From positions 1 to 64,000 of the forward strand of contig JADJHR010000013.1 of assembly GCA_016707445.1 (NCBI GenBank): a DNA stretch of 64,000 nucleotides, in the 5' to 3' direction. Source of the stretch: Rubrivivax sp. (lineage in GTDB: Bacteria; Pseudomonadota; Gammaproteobacteria; Burkholderiales; Burkholderiaceae_C). How positions within the stretch are numbered: position 1 is the stretch's first letter; every line of letters starts with the position of its first letter. The position numbers and the translations under genes are program-made. Shown here piece after piece: positions 1 through 12,298 of this stretch. Under the pieces are notes generated by a model. That model was not told the DNA's origin. It made no database searches and saw only the letters and a list, made by a program, of their open reading frames with translations.

Positions 1-876
1 CAACCGGGCCATCTCGCTGGGGTTGCGCGTGACGGTGAAGCCGCACGCCTCCATGATCGCCAGCTTGGCGTCAGCCGTGTCGGCGCCGCCACTGATCAGC
101 GCCCCGGCATGCCCCGTACGCTTACCCGCCGGGGCCGTCACGCAACGATGAAACCCACGATGGGTTTCTTCATGTGGTCCTTGCACCAGCGTGCGGCCTC
201 GGCCTCGTCGGGGCCGCCGATCTCGCCGATCATGATCACCGCATCGGTGTCCGGGTCGTCGTTGAAGAGCTTCATCACGTCGATGTGCTTCAAGCCGTTG
301 ATCGGGTCGCCGCCGATGCCCACCGCGCTGCTTTGCCCAAGGCCGATCTCGGTCAGCTGTGCCACCGCCTCATAGGTCAGCGTGCCCGACCGGCTGACCA
401 CGCCGATCCGGCCCTTGCGGTGGATGTGCCCGGGCATGATGCCGATCTTGATCTCCTCGGGCGTGATCGTGCCCGGGGCAGTTGGGCCCCAGCAGCAGCG
501 TCTTCTTGCCGCCCTGCGCCTCCTTGAGCTTCATCTTGTTGCGCACCTCGAGCATGTCCTTGATCAGGATGCCCTCGGTGATGCAGATCGCCAGGTCAAG
601 GTCGGCCTGCACGGCCTCCCAGATGGCCACGCCGCAGCACCCGCCGGCGGCACGTAGATCACGCTGACCGTGGCGCCGGTCTGTTGCCGCCTCCTGCACG
701 CTGGCGTAGATCGGAATGCCCTCGAAATCCTCGCCGGCTTTCTTGGGGTTGACCCCGGCCACGAAGCACTGCTTGCCGTTGGCGTAGTCTCGGCACATCC
801 GCGTGTGGAACTGACCGGTCTTGCCGGTGATGCCCTGCGTGATGACCTTGGTGTCCTTGTTGATCAGGATGCTCAT
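1..876 (-). CDS. sucD: Succinate-CoA ligase alpha subunit (frameshifted; 3' end outside window)
   Basis: Alpha subunit of succinyl-CoA synthetase, the TCA-cycle step that makes ATP or GTP from succinyl-CoA. The start MSILINKDTKVITQG and the CoA-binding region are typical. The phosphohistidine-loop region (GIGGDPINGLKHIDV) and the C-terminal stretch ending TRNPSEMARL are also present, but in different frames. Four single-base-class indels are needed to read the family sequence through: near 685 (extra A; EAAQTGATVSVIYVPPAG returns in another frame), near 630, near 476 (extra G after GPNCPG) and near 144 (about one base missing after VGFI). The last few codons lie beyond the left edge. It sits 9 bp downstream of sucC as an operon. 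So many indels in a central metabolic gene suggest sequence error rather than a real pseudogene. Confidence 0.9.
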
Positions 877-885
877 GGTGGTTCC

Positions 886-2119
<1,234 letters not shown>

Positions 2120-2264
2120 CGCGGGGTCCTTGGTCAGGAATGGGGGAGAGCGGCGATCAGCGGCGCCGCCAGGTACCCGGCGCAGACACTCGGGCCGAGC
2201 CGGGTTGGGCGACTCGATGCGGCGCGCCGCTATTTGAGCAGGTCGGAGAACCAAAGAATGTAGC

Positions 2265-2281
2265 ATGCTGCAACGCAGCAT
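2265..2281. promoter_or_regulatory. Perfect 7-bp palindrome upstream of sucC
   Basis: ATGCTGC-AAC-GCAGCAT is a perfect 7+3+7 inverted repeat in the roughly 200-bp gap between recX and sucC, about 150 bp upstream of the sucC start. The core CTGC-N3-GCAG is a plausible operator for a dimeric regulator. No terminator-like T run follows on either strand. The regulator is unknown. Confidence 0.3.
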
Positions 2282-2317
2282 TCGCCACTATGCTTGCGAC
2301 TGCTCGACGGGTGGAAA

Positions 2318-2833
2318 TCAGGCGTCGTCGTCTTGCTCGCTGACCGCAGAAGGATGCGTCAGCGCTTCCTTCATCACGCGCTCGACCACCCCGGCGTCGA
2401 AGCCACGCGCGGACAAGAAGCGATGCTGCCGGGCACGCTCACGCAGATCGCACGGCGCCTGGCCGAAGCGTCGTTGCCAGACGTCACGTGCGCGCTCGAG
2501 CTCGGAGCCGGCGGCCTGCTGCAGGCTGCTGGATACCAGGTCGGCATCGAACGATCGCGCCTGCAACATCTGCTTGAGCCGGCGACTGCCGTAGCGTGGG
2601 GACTTGGCCAGCACCAATGCCCCGGCGGCACGTTCGTCGTTCAGCAGGCCGTGTGACTCCAGTTCGTCGAGCACACGCGCCAGTTCAGCCTTGAGATCGG
2701 CCAAGCCTGCTGCATACCGGTCTTCGTCGAAAGAGGCGTGGTGGTCGGCCGGCGTTGCCGTTGCCGCTGGCCGCAGCCGAACAATGAGCTTTCGCTCAAG
2801 TTCGGCTCGCGAATGTTCGCGCAGCGCCAGCAA
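2318..2833 (-). CDS. recX: Recombination regulator RecX
   Basis: RecX caps and modulates RecA filaments. The protein reads LALREHSRAELERKL at its start, then repeated three-helix units (ESHGLLNDERAA, SPRYGSRRLKQML, RERARQHRFLSARGF), as in the family. It lies immediately downstream of recA on the same strand, the usual arrangement. The only usual start codon in frame is the TTG at 2833. However, family-like sequence (SIRSRALQLL) continues upstream of it, back to an in-frame stop near recA's end with no ATG or GTG. The true start is therefore uncertain: either an atypical codon is used or a base is missing near 2840-2890. The acidic C-terminal end (EQDDDA) is unremarkable. Confidence 0.85.
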   Translation of the reverse strand: MLALREHSRAELERKLIVRLRPAATATPADHHASFDEDRYAAGLADLKAELARVLDELESHGLLNDERAAGALVLAKSPRYGSRRLKQMLQARSFDADLVSSSLQQAAGSELERARDVWQRRFGQAPCDLRERARQHRFLSARGFDAGVVERVMKEALTHPSAVSEQDDDA

Positions 2834-2868
2834 TTGCAGCGCGCGGGACCTGATCGACGCGGTGCCGG

Positions 2869-3924
<1,056 letters not shown>

Positions 3925-3958
3925 GGGTTTCTCCTTCATGGTTCGATTATCTCCAAAG

Positions 3959-3974
3959 CTGGATATTTGTACAG
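3959..3974 (-). promoter_or_regulatory. LexA (SOS) operator of recA
   Basis: On the recA strand the sequence is CTGTACAAATATCCAG, which fits the proteobacterial SOS box CTGT-N8-ACAG with one mismatch in the second half-site. It is centred about 42 bp upstream of the recA ATG, where a LexA operator is expected. A LexA footprint or conservation across related recA promoters would confirm it. Confidence 0.7.
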
Positions 3975-4102
3975 TGACTTTTTGTCGAATCAGCGGTTGA
4001 GCGAGGTCAACTGAAAACCCGATTGCGGTTGCCTAGAATCAAATCTCCCGACAAGGGCCCCGGGCCGCCGGCAGCACTGGCGCGCCACCACCGGAGACAG
4101 GC

Positions 4103-4774
<672 letters not shown>

Positions 4775-4851
4775 GCCGGCCCAGCCGCCGGTCGGGGCCG
4801 TAGCAGCGGCGATCCGTCCAGGGCCCGCCCGAGCCGGACCGTTGCCCCGCC

Positions 4852-6315
4852 ATGGCCAGCCAACGTGAGCAGTTCTCCCTGTTTGGCGAGATCCTCGACT
4901 GGATGCTCGCGCCGCTGCTGTTGTTGTGGCCGATGAGCGTGGCCCTGACCTGGCTGGTGGCACAGAGCATTGCCAACCGGCCCTACGACCGCGAGCTGGG
5001 CGAGCTGACGCGTGAGATTGCCGGCCAGGTGGCCGCACTGGCATCGCCCGAGCCCGCGGTGCGCCAGCACGCACGTGCCGAGATGGACCGCGCGGTGGTG
5101 CGCTTGCTCAAGGCTGACGATGAAGACCGTGTGTTCTTCCAGGTGCTGGGGCAGCGCGGCGAGTTCGTTGCCGGCGACGCCGACCTGCCGGTTCCGCTGG
5201 AGCCGCCGGCCGGTACTGCCGACCTGCATTTTCGCGACGAGGTGCTGCGCGACGAGGCCGTGCGGGTGGCCTACCTGTGGCTGCCGACGCTGGGCAATGA
5301 ACGTGGCAGCCCGCTGGTGCAGATTGCCGAGACGCTGGGCAAGCGCTCGCGGCTGGCCACCGAAATCATCAAGGGCGTGATCCTGCCGCAGTTCGTGATC
5401 CTGCCGCTGGCCGTGCTGCTGGTCTGGCTGGCGCTGGCGCGTGGCATCCGCCCACTGGCCGAACTGCAGCAGCGCATCCGGCGCCGCGAGAGCACCGACC
5501 TGAGCCCGATCGAGGAGCGCGACGTGCCCGAAGAGGTGGCGCCGCTGGTCAGCGCGATCAACGACCTGCTGCAGCGCCTGGACCAGTCGATCAGTGCCCA
5601 GCGTCACTTCCTGGCCGACGCCGCACACCAGCTGAAGACGCCGCTGGCCGGCCTGCGCACCCAGGCCGAACTGGCCGAGCGCGAGCTCGACCAGGGTCTG
5701 CGCGACCCGCAGGCGATGAAGCACACCTTGCAGCAGATCGCGCTTGGCAGCCAGCGCGCGGCACACATGGTCAACCAGCTGCTGGCGATGGCACGCACCG
5801 AGGACAAGGAACAGGCCTTGCAGCACCAGGAGGTGGATCTGGCCGAGCTGGTGCGCGAGACGGTGCGTGACTTCGTGCCCAAGGCGATGGACTCGCGCAT
5901 CGACCTCGGCTATGAAGGGCCAGAGGACGATGCCACTGCCCGCTTGCGCGCGCAGCCGGTGCTGCTGCGCGAGCTGGTGCGCAACCTCGTCGACAACGCG
6001 CTGCAGTACACGCCGGCCGGTGGCGCGGTGACGGCCCGTGTCGTACCTGACCCCTTCGGACAGGTGATCGTGTTGCAGGTCGAGGACACCGGCCCCGGTG
6101 TTCCGGTGGCCGAGCGCGAGCTGATCTTTCGCCCCTTCTACCGCGCGCTGGGCTCCAACGTCGATGGCACCGGTCTTGGCCTGGCCATCGTGCATGAGAT
6201 CGTGCAGCAGCACGACGCCGAGATCTCGGTCAGCGACGCCCACCCGCGCACCGGTTCGAGCACGCCGGGGGCGATGTTCACGGTGCGCTTTCGTGTCGGG
6301 CCGCCTGCGGCCTGA
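4852..6315 (+). CDS. Sensor histidine kinase (TctE/QseC type)
   Basis: Inner-membrane two-component kinase of 487 residues. There is a membrane segment near residues 18-40, a periplasmic two-component-sensor N-terminal domain, and a second membrane segment near 178-200. A HAMP-like linker and the HisKA box (DAAHQLKTPLAGLRTQ, His near 260) follow. The HATPase domain has NLVDNALQYTP, DTGPGVP and GTGLGLAIV. It probably phosphorylates the regulator just upstream. The ligand is unknown; the TctE-like N-terminus allows a carboxylate sensor but does not prove one. Confidence 0.9.
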   Translation: MASQREQFSLFGEILDWMLAPLLLLWPMSVALTWLVAQSIANRPYDRELGELTREIAGQVAALASPEPAVRQHARAEMDRAVVRLLKADDEDRVFFQVLGQRGEFVAGDADLPVPLEPPAGTADLHFRDEVLRDEAVRVAYLWLPTLGNERGSPLVQIAETLGKRSRLATEIIKGVILPQFVILPLAVLLVWLALARGIRPLAELQQRIRRRESTDLSPIEERDVPEEVAPLVSAINDLLQRLDQSISAQRHFLADAAHQLKTPLAGLRTQAELAERELDQGLRDPQAMKHTLQQIALGSQRAAHMVNQLLAMARTEDKEQALQHQEVDLAELVRETVRDFVPKAMDSRIDLGYEGPEDDATARLRAQPVLLRELVRNLVDNALQYTPAGGAVTARVVPDPFGQVIVLQVEDTGPGVPVAERELIFRPFYRALGSNVDGTGLGLAIVHEIVQQHDAEISVSDAHPRTGSSTPGAMFTVRFRVGPPAA

Positions 6316-6340
6316 ACGATCGCCAGCACGTGCTGTCGGT

Positions 6341-7501
6341 TCAGCTCTGCATCAGGCGGCGGCTGCGCGCCACCGACATCAGGATGCCGATCGCCAGCCC
6401 CAGCGAGACCATCGCCGTGCCCCCGTAACTGATGAAGGGCAGCGGCACGCCGACCACCGGCAGGATGCCGCTGACCATACCCATGTTCACGAAGGCGTAG
6501 GTGAACAGGCTCATGGTCACCGCAGCTGCCAGCAGGCGCGCAAACACCGTGGGTGCTTCGGCCGCGATCAGCAGGCCGCGAAAGATCAGGAACAGGAAAC
6601 CGAAGAACAGCAGCGCCACACCGGCCATGCCGAACTCTTCGCAGAAGGCGGCAAAGATGAAATCGGTGGTGCGCTCGGGGATGAACTCGAGATGGGTCTG
6701 CGTGCCGCTCATGAAGCCTTTGCCGCCGAGGCCGCCCGAGCCGATCGCGATCATGCCCTGGATGATGTGGAAGCCCTTGCCCAGCGGGTCCTGGCTGGGA
6801 TCGAGCAGAGTGCAGATGCGGTGCTTCTGATAGTCGCGCAGGATCGGCCACTGAATATCGGGCTGGCAGATCGTCGGTTCGGCGACGATCAAGGCCACCA
6901 CCGCCGCGGCAGCCAGCAGCAGCAGCGGCAGCACCAGGCGCCACGACAGACCGGCGAAGAACATCACGTACATGCCGCCGAACAGGATCAGCAGCGCGGT
7001 GCCGAGGTCGGGTTGCTTGGCCACCAGCGCCACCGGCAGCAGCACCAGGACAGCAGCGATCACGAAGTCGGCCACGCGCAGAACGCCCTCGCGCTTCTGG
7101 AACCACCAGGCCAGCATCAAGGGTGCGGCGATCTTCAGGATTTCGCTGGGCTGGATCACCAGCCCCAGGTTCAGCCACCGGGTGGCGCCCTTCTTGGTGA
7201 TGCCGATGCCCGGCAGCGCCGTCACCACCAGCAGGACGACGCCCACCACGTACAGCGGCACGGCCAGTCGCTGCAGCTTCTGCGGCGGTACCTGCGCCAC
7301 CACGAACAGCACACCCAGCGCCAGCAGCATGTTGCGGCCATGGTCGACAAAGCGCGTGCCATGGTCGAAGCCGGCCGAATACATGGTCGTCATCCCGATC
7401 GCCGCCAGCAGCAGCATGGCCAGCAGCAGCGGCAGGTCGAAGCCGCTGAACACCGGCCGCAGGCGCCGCCAGGGGCTGGCGCGCGCGAAGACGGCGCTCA
7501 A
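6341..7501 (-). CDS. rodA: Peptidoglycan glycosyltransferase RodA
   Basis: SEDS-family polytopic membrane enzyme that polymerises glycan strands during lateral wall growth with PBP2 and MreBCD. It has 386 residues with about ten hydrophobic segments. Family motifs include MYSAGFDHG near the N-terminus, LNLGLVIQPSEILKI, KQPDLGTA and the C-terminal GVPLPFISYGGTAM. The ATG overlaps the stop of mrdA (ATGA), indicating translational coupling. Last gene of mreB-mreC-mreD-mrdA-rodA. Confidence 0.96.
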   Translation of the reverse strand: MSAVFARASPWRRLRPVFSGFDLPLLLAMLLLAAIGMTTMYSAGFDHGTRFVDHGRNMLLALGVLFVVAQVPPQKLQRLAVPLYVVGVVLLVVTALPGIGITKKGATRWLNLGLVIQPSEILKIAAPLMLAWWFQKREGVLRVADFVIAAVLVLLPVALVAKQPDLGTALLILFGGMYVMFFAGLSWRLVLPLLLLAAAAVVALIVAEPTICQPDIQWPILRDYQKHRICTLLDPSQDPLGKGFHIIQGMIAIGSGGLGGKGFMSGTQTHLEFIPERTTDFIFAAFCEEFGMAGVALLFFGFLFLIFRGLLIAAEAPTVFARLLAAAVTMSLFTYAFVNMGMVSGILPVVGVPLPFISYGGTAMVSLGLAIGILMSVARSRRLMQS

Positions 7502-9525
7502 CGCGGGCCTCCTGACGACGCCAGCGCAGCGGTGGTCGATAGCGCCCGGGCTGGCAGCGCTGCGGACTGCACCAGGGCGTTGCCGGGCAGCGCGATGTCG
7601 GTCGCACGCCGCGGCTTGCCCAGCGGCGCCTTGGCCTTGCCTTCGCGTACGGCGGCCATGTCTTCCTCGCTCGGGTATTGGCCCAGCAGCAGGTAGTCGA
7701 AGACGCGGCGTGCAATCGGCGCGGCCGAGTCAGAGCCCCAGCCGGCGTTCTCGACGATCACCGCCAGCGCCACGGTGGGCGCCTCGATCGGCGCGGCGGC
7801 GATGTACAGCGCGTGGTCGCGCTTGTGCTCTTCGACCTTGGCGGCGTTGTATTTCTCGTTGGCCCGCGCGCCCACGGCCTGCGCGGTACCGGTCTTGCCG
7901 CCGCTGGCATAGCCTGCGCCGGCGAACGACGCGCGAGAGGTGCCCTCCACCGGCACGCCGGCCAGCGCATTGCGCAGCACCTCGACGTGCTCGGGCTTGT
8001 ACGGCAGGGGTTCGAGCGCCGCACCGGCCACGCGCCGGCGCTGTCCGGTGACGACATCCTCGATCTCGCGCACCAGTCGCGGCTGGAACCGCAGCCCACC
8101 GGTGACCACGGTGCCCAGCGCGTTGGCCATCTGCAGCATGGTGAAGTTGTTGTAACCCTGGCCGATGCCCAGCGAAATGGTCTCGCCCGCGTACCAGCGC
8201 TGCTGCTCAGGCTTCTTGAAACGTTGGCGCTTCCAATCGGTGGACGGCAGGTCGCCGGTCAGTTCGCCTTCGAGGTCGATGCCGGTCTTGCGGCCGAAGC
8301 CCAGCGGTGCCATCTGGTCATGGATCAGGTCCACGCCCATCTCGTTGGCCAGGGTGTAGTAGTAGACATTGCTCGATTCGACGATCGAGCGGCGCATGTC
8401 CATGATGCCGCCGCGCTCGTTCTCGGGGCTGCCGAAGCGGTGGCCGCCGAACATGAAGTACCCCGGGTCATTGATCAGCGTGGTCGGCGAGCGCTTGCCC
8501 GAGTCCAAAGCCGCCATCGCCATGAAGGGCTTGTAGGTCGAGCCCGGTGGGTAGGTGCCGCGCATCGCGCGGTTCAGCAGCGGCTTGTCGATGCTTTCGT
8601 TCAGTTCGCGCCAGCTGTCGACGTCGATGCCGTCGACGAACAGGTTGGGGTCGAACGTGGGTTTGCTGACGAAGGCCAGCACTTCGCCCGAGCGTGGATC
8701 GATCGCCACCAGCGCGCCACGACGGTTGCCGAACATGGTCTCCGCCAGTGCCTGCAGGCGAATGTCGATCGAGAGCACCAGCGTATTGCCCGGCGTGGCG
8801 CCCTGGCTGTCCAGGCGGCGCACCGCGCGGCCGGCGGCGCTGGTCTCCATCTTCTCGTAGCCGGTGCTGCCGTGCAGCTCGGATTCGTAGGCCTGTTCGA
8901 GGCCCAGCTTGCCGATGTATTCGGTGCCGTTGTAGTTGGCCTGGTCCTCGTCGGCCCAGTCTTCCATCGCCCTTTTCTCGGCCTGGTTGATGCGACCGAT
9001 GTAACCCAGCAGATGGCTGCCCACATCGCCCAGCGGGTAGCTGCGGAAAAGGCGCGCCTTGACCTCGACGCCGGGCAACCGAAAGCGCTGCGCAATGATG
9101 CGGGCGACCTCGTCTTCGCCCAGCCGGGTGCGGATGGGCAGCGATTCGAAGTTCTTGCTTTCTTCCAGCAGGCGCTTGAAGCGCCGACGGTCGCGCGGCG
9201 TGATCTCGATGATGGTGGCCAGCTCGTCGATCAGCGGTTCGAGCGGACCGGCGCGCGATGGCGTGATTTCTACCGTGTAGGCCGAATAGTTGCTGGCCAG
9301 CACGATGCCGTTGCGGTCGACGATCAGGCCACGGTTGGGCACGACCGGCACCACCGCGATGCGGTTGGCCTCGGCCTGCAGCGCCAGGTCGTCATGGCGA
9401 AAGACCTGCAGGTAGACCAGCCGCGCAGCCAGCAGCGCAAAGGCCAGCAGCACGAAGGCCGCCGCCGCCAGCAGGCGGCCGCGAAAGCTTCCCAGCTCGC
9501 GGTCCAGGTCCTTCAGTTCGGTCAT
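7498..9525 (-). CDS. mrdA: Penicillin-binding protein 2 (MrdA)
   Basis: D,D-transpeptidase of the elongasome, 675 residues. It has an N-terminal membrane anchor (about 20-40) and the class B PBP dimerisation domain with PNRGLIVDRNG. The transpeptidase domain contains the catalytic PPGSTYKPF (SxxK), ESSNVYYY (SxN) and GGKTGTAQ (KTG). The start at 9525 (MTELKDLDRELGSF) suits the family. The reading frame stays open upstream into mreD but that part is not homologous. The alanine-rich C-terminal tail is longer than in E. coli. Operon with mreD (8-bp gap) and rodA. Confidence 0.96.
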   Translation of the reverse strand: MTELKDLDRELGSFRGRLLAAAAFVLLAFALLAARLVYLQVFRHDDLALQAEANRIAVVPVVPNRGLIVDRNGIVLASNYSAYTVEITPSRAGPLEPLIDELATIIEITPRDRRRFKRLLEESKNFESLPIRTRLGEDEVARIIAQRFRLPGVEVKARLFRSYPLGDVGSHLLGYIGRINQAEKRAMEDWADEDQANYNGTEYIGKLGLEQAYESELHGSTGYEKMETSAAGRAVRRLDSQGATPGNTLVLSIDIRLQALAETMFGNRRGALVAIDPRSGEVLAFVSKPTFDPNLFVDGIDVDSWRELNESIDKPLLNRAMRGTYPPGSTYKPFMAMAALDSGKRSPTTLINDPGYFMFGGHRFGSPENERGGIMDMRRSIVESSNVYYYTLANEMGVDLIHDQMAPLGFGRKTGIDLEGELTGDLPSTDWKRQRFKKPEQQRWYAGETISLGIGQGYNNFTMLQMANALGTVVTGGLRFQPRLVREIEDVVTGQRRRVAGAALEPLPYKPEHVEVLRNALAGVPVEGTSRASFAGAGYASGGKTGTAQAVGARANEKYNAAKVEEHKRDHALYIAAAPIEAPTVALAVIVENAGWGSDSAAPIARRVFDYLLLGQYPSEEDMAAVREGKAKAPLGKPRRATDIALPGNALVQSAALPARALSTTAALASSGGPR

Positions 9526-9533
9526 CGCGGGGC

Positions 9534-10055
9534 TCACAGAGGCCGATTTTCGTCCGGGTCGGGCGCGCGCCGCTGCGGGGCCAGCAAAAGCAGGGTCACC
9601 AGTGGCCACAGCAGCGACTCGAACACCGGTGCCAGCAGCAGGCTCCAGCCCGGGAACATGTCGCCGGCGACCATGCGAACCAGCAGCGACATGGCATGTG
9701 CGGCCATGAACACCGGCAGGATCTGCAACGCCTGCTGGATCAGGCCGAACCACGTCAGCCGCCGGTGGATGGTGATGGCCACGAAGCTCAGCAGCGTATA
9801 GGCCAGCGCATGTTGACCGAGCAACGCACCCTGATGAACGTCCATCAGCAAACCGAACAGGAAGGCCAGCCCGACACCGACACGGCGCGGCTGGTGCACG
9901 TTCCAGAACACCAGCACCACCGCCAGCAGGTCGGGCTGCGCCGGGTGCCGGCCCACCGGCAGCAGGTTGACGCCCAGCGCCAGCAGCAGGCTCAAGCCGA
10001 CGAAGAAGGGGTTGACCGGCAGCAGCAGCTGGTCGGAGCCACGCGGCATGATCAT
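9534..10055 (-). CDS. mreD: Rod shape-determining protein MreD
   Basis: Small integral membrane component of the elongasome, 173 residues with about five hydrophobic segments. It contains the MreD-type stretches AQPDLLAVVLVFW and GLLMDVHQGALLGQHALAY. It overlaps the stop codon of mreC by 4 bp and precedes mrdA, the standard order. Confidence 0.93.
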   Translation of the reverse strand: MIMPRGSDQLLLPVNPFFVGLSLLLALGVNLLPVGRHPAQPDLLAVVLVFWNVHQPRRVGVGLAFLFGLLMDVHQGALLGQHALAYTLLSFVAITIHRRLTWFGLIQQALQILPVFMAAHAMSLLVRMVAGDMFPGWSLLLAPVFESLLWPLVTLLLLAPQRRAPDPDENRPL

Positions 10056-10987
10056 CGGCGTGGCCTCTGGGCGGCACTGCCGGCGGGGGCTGGATCGTCG
10101 GCCGGGCCCGGCGGCCGCGCTGGCATCTGCACGCCCACCGGCTGCAGCACCAGCACATGCCGCGCCGTGTCGGCCATCGCGCTGGGCTTGAGCAGCACGC
10201 GGGCAAAGCCGGACTCGGCGCGCCGATCGACCGTGGCCACCCGCCCCACCGGCAGTCCGGGTGGGAAGACCGCGTCGATGCCTGAAGTCACCAGCACATC
10301 GTCAGGCTTGACGTCGGTGTTGCCGGACAGGAAGCGCAACTCCATCGCACCACCGCCCGCCAGCTGTTGCCCGCCAAAGGCCACGCTGCGCTGGCCGGTG
10401 CGGGCGTTCAGCACCGAGATCGCGGCGTCCTTGTCGATCAGCAGGGTGACTTCACAGGTCAGTGGATAGAGACGCGTGACCTGGCCCAGCACGCCGGCGG
10501 CGTTGACCACCGGTGCGCCCAGCATCACGCCCTGCGTCTGTCCGCGGTCGATGAAGACCTTGCGTGAGTAAGGATCGGCGGCTTCGTACATCACCTCGGC
10601 GGCCAGCGAGCGTGTCTGGATGGCCGGCCGCAGTTCGAGCAGGCTGCGCAGGCCCTCGTTTTCGGTGCGCAGCTGCTCGATGCGGGCCACTTTCTCGCTC
10701 AGCGCGGCCAGCCGGGCATCGGCGTCGCGGCCGGACTGCAGTGCGTGGTCCAGCCCGCCCAGGTAGTCGCGGCCAAGTTGCCACAGCTGTACCGGCGCCG
10801 TCAGCATGCGCTGCACCGGCAGCAGCAGCACTGCCAACCCGGCGCGCAGCGGCCGGATGATCTGGAAGCGGCCGTCGGCCACCATCAGGAACAGCGCCAG
10901 CGCTGAAAAGAAGACCAGCTTGGTCAGGGCCGACGGACCCTGTCGGAAAAACGGCGGGGGCGTGCGGTCGAGCGTGCCCAGGGGCAT
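10052..10987 (-). CDS. mreC: Rod shape-determining protein MreC
   Basis: Bitopic periplasmic scaffold linking MreB to the wall synthases, 311 residues. One N-terminal membrane segment (about 23-43) is followed by a coiled coil (ARLAALSEKVARIEQLRTENEGLRSLL) and the beta-barrel domain with DRGQTQGVMLGAPVVNAAGVLGQV and DDVLVTSGIDAVFPPGLPVG. The tail after about residue 285 is Pro/Ala-rich. It lies between mreB and mreD with short gaps. Confidence 0.95.
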   Translation of the reverse strand: MPLGTLDRTPPPFFRQGPSALTKLVFFSALALFLMVADGRFQIIRPLRAGLAVLLLPVQRMLTAPVQLWQLGRDYLGGLDHALQSGRDADARLAALSEKVARIEQLRTENEGLRSLLELRPAIQTRSLAAEVMYEAADPYSRKVFIDRGQTQGVMLGAPVVNAAGVLGQVTRLYPLTCEVTLLIDKDAAISVLNARTGQRSVAFGGQQLAGGGAMELRFLSGNTDVKPDDVLVTSGIDAVFPPGLPVGRVATVDRRAESGFARVLLKPSAMADTARHVLVLQPVGVQMPARPPGPADDPAPAGSAAQRPRR

Positions 10988-11019
10988 GGGTGGTGGCCCT
11001 GTCGCTCAGGCCCCGCCGA

Positions 11020-12063
11020 TCACTCGGAGGTGAAGATCGAACCCAGGCGCTCCATGCGCTCGAGTGCCATGCCGCAGCCGCGCACCACGCAGGTCAGCGG
11101 GTCTTCGGCCACCAGCACCGGCAGCCCGGTTTCTTCGGCCAGCAGGCGGTCCAGGTCGCGCAGCAAAGCGCCGCCGCCGGTCAGCATCATGCCGCGGTCA
11201 GCGATGTCGGCACCGAGTTCGGGCGGGGTCTGCTCGAGCGCGTTCTTCACCGCGCTGACCATCTGGTTCAGCGGGTCGGTCAGGGCCTCCAGGATCTCGT
11301 TCGAGCTGATCGTGAAGCTGCGCGGCACGCCCTCGCTGAGGTTGCGCCCCTTGACCTCCATCTCCTTGACCTCGCTGCCCGGAAAGGCCGATCCGATGTT
11401 CTTCTTGATCGCCTCGGCCGTGGGCTCGCCGATCAGCATGCCGTAGTTGCGGCGGATGTAGTTGATGATCGATTCGTCGAACTTGTCGCCGCCGACGCGG
11501 ATGCTGCCCTTGTAGACCATGCCGCCCAGGCTGATGACGCCGACCTCGGTGGTGCCGCCGCCGATGTCGACCACCATCGAGCCCGAGGCTTCGGACACCG
11601 GCAGCCCGGCGCCGATGGCGGCGGCCATCGGCTCTTCGATCAGGTAGACGTCCGATGCCCCGGCGCCGAGTGCCGATTCGCGGATCGCGCGCCGCTCGAC
11701 CTGGGTCGACCCGCAGGGCACGCAGATGATGATGCGCGGGCTTGGGCGCAGCACCGAGCGCGGATGGACCATCTTGATGAACTGCTTGAGCATCTGCTCG
11801 GTGACCGTGAAGTCGGCGATCACGCCGTCTTTCATCGGGCGGATGGCTTCGATGTTGCCCGGCACCTTGCCGAGCATGGCCTTGGCGTCCTTGCCCACGG
11901 CCTGGATGGTCTTCTTGCCGTTGGGGCCACCCTCCTGACGGATGGAGACCACGGAGGGCTCGTCCAGCACGATGCCTTTGCCGCGAACGTAGATCAGTGT
12001 ATTGGCGGTGCCGAGGTCGATGGCCAGGTCGGTCGAGAAATAGCGGCGCAGGGAAGCGAACAT
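11020..12063 (-). CDS. mreB: Rod shape-determining actin homologue MreB
   Basis: Cytoskeletal ATPase guiding lateral wall synthesis, 347 residues, full length. The actin-fold phosphate loops are seen in IDLGTANTLIY and VVDIGGGTTEVGVISLGG, and the adenosine loop in LTGGGALLRDLDRLL. First gene of the shape operon. Its promoter must lie in the 235-bp gap shared with divergent gatC (12064-12298). Confidence 0.97.
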   Translation of the reverse strand: MFASLRRYFSTDLAIDLGTANTLIYVRGKGIVLDEPSVVSIRQEGGPNGKKTIQAVGKDAKAMLGKVPGNIEAIRPMKDGVIADFTVTEQMLKQFIKMVHPRSVLRPSPRIIICVPCGSTQVERRAIRESALGAGASDVYLIEEPMAAAIGAGLPVSEASGSMVVDIGGGTTEVGVISLGGMVYKGSIRVGGDKFDESIINYIRRNYGMLIGEPTAEAIKKNIGSAFPGSEVKEMEVKGRNLSEGVPRSFTISSNEILEALTDPLNQMVSAVKNALEQTPPELGADIADRGMMLTGGGALLRDLDRLLAEETGLPVLVAEDPLTCVVRGCGMALERMERLGSIFTSE

Positions 12064-12298
12064 GGTGATGAGATCTGGGGCAGGCGCGACCGGGTGGGCC
12101 TGACATCGGCCGTGGCCACCCGCGCGTCACGGCCGCGTGGGTGGCGGCAGGGGCGAAGCAGGCTGACGCATAGGACTGCAGGTAGCCGGCGATAATACTG
12201 CATCCCCCCTGAAATCAGGCCTCTGCAGGGTGTGCACACCCGGCCGGGCAGGGTCGATTCCGGGCCGTTCCATCGCTTCGTTTCAACTGTTGCCAACC
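12064..12298. promoter_or_regulatory. Divergent intergenic region between mreB and gatC
   Basis: The 235-bp non-coding interval must carry promoters for the mre operon leftward and gatCAB rightward. On the plus strand GATAAT at 12191-12196 is a fair -10 box, but no good -35 hexamer lies at 17 bp. No strong hairpin or operator was recognised. Confidence 0.4.

Noticed and set aside
7498..10206. A 902-codon open frame containing mrdA and reaching back through mreD into mreC
   Set aside because: Only the part from 9525 down has homology (PBP2). The upstream extension overlaps mreD and mreC in another frame and is typical of open GC-rich shadow frames.
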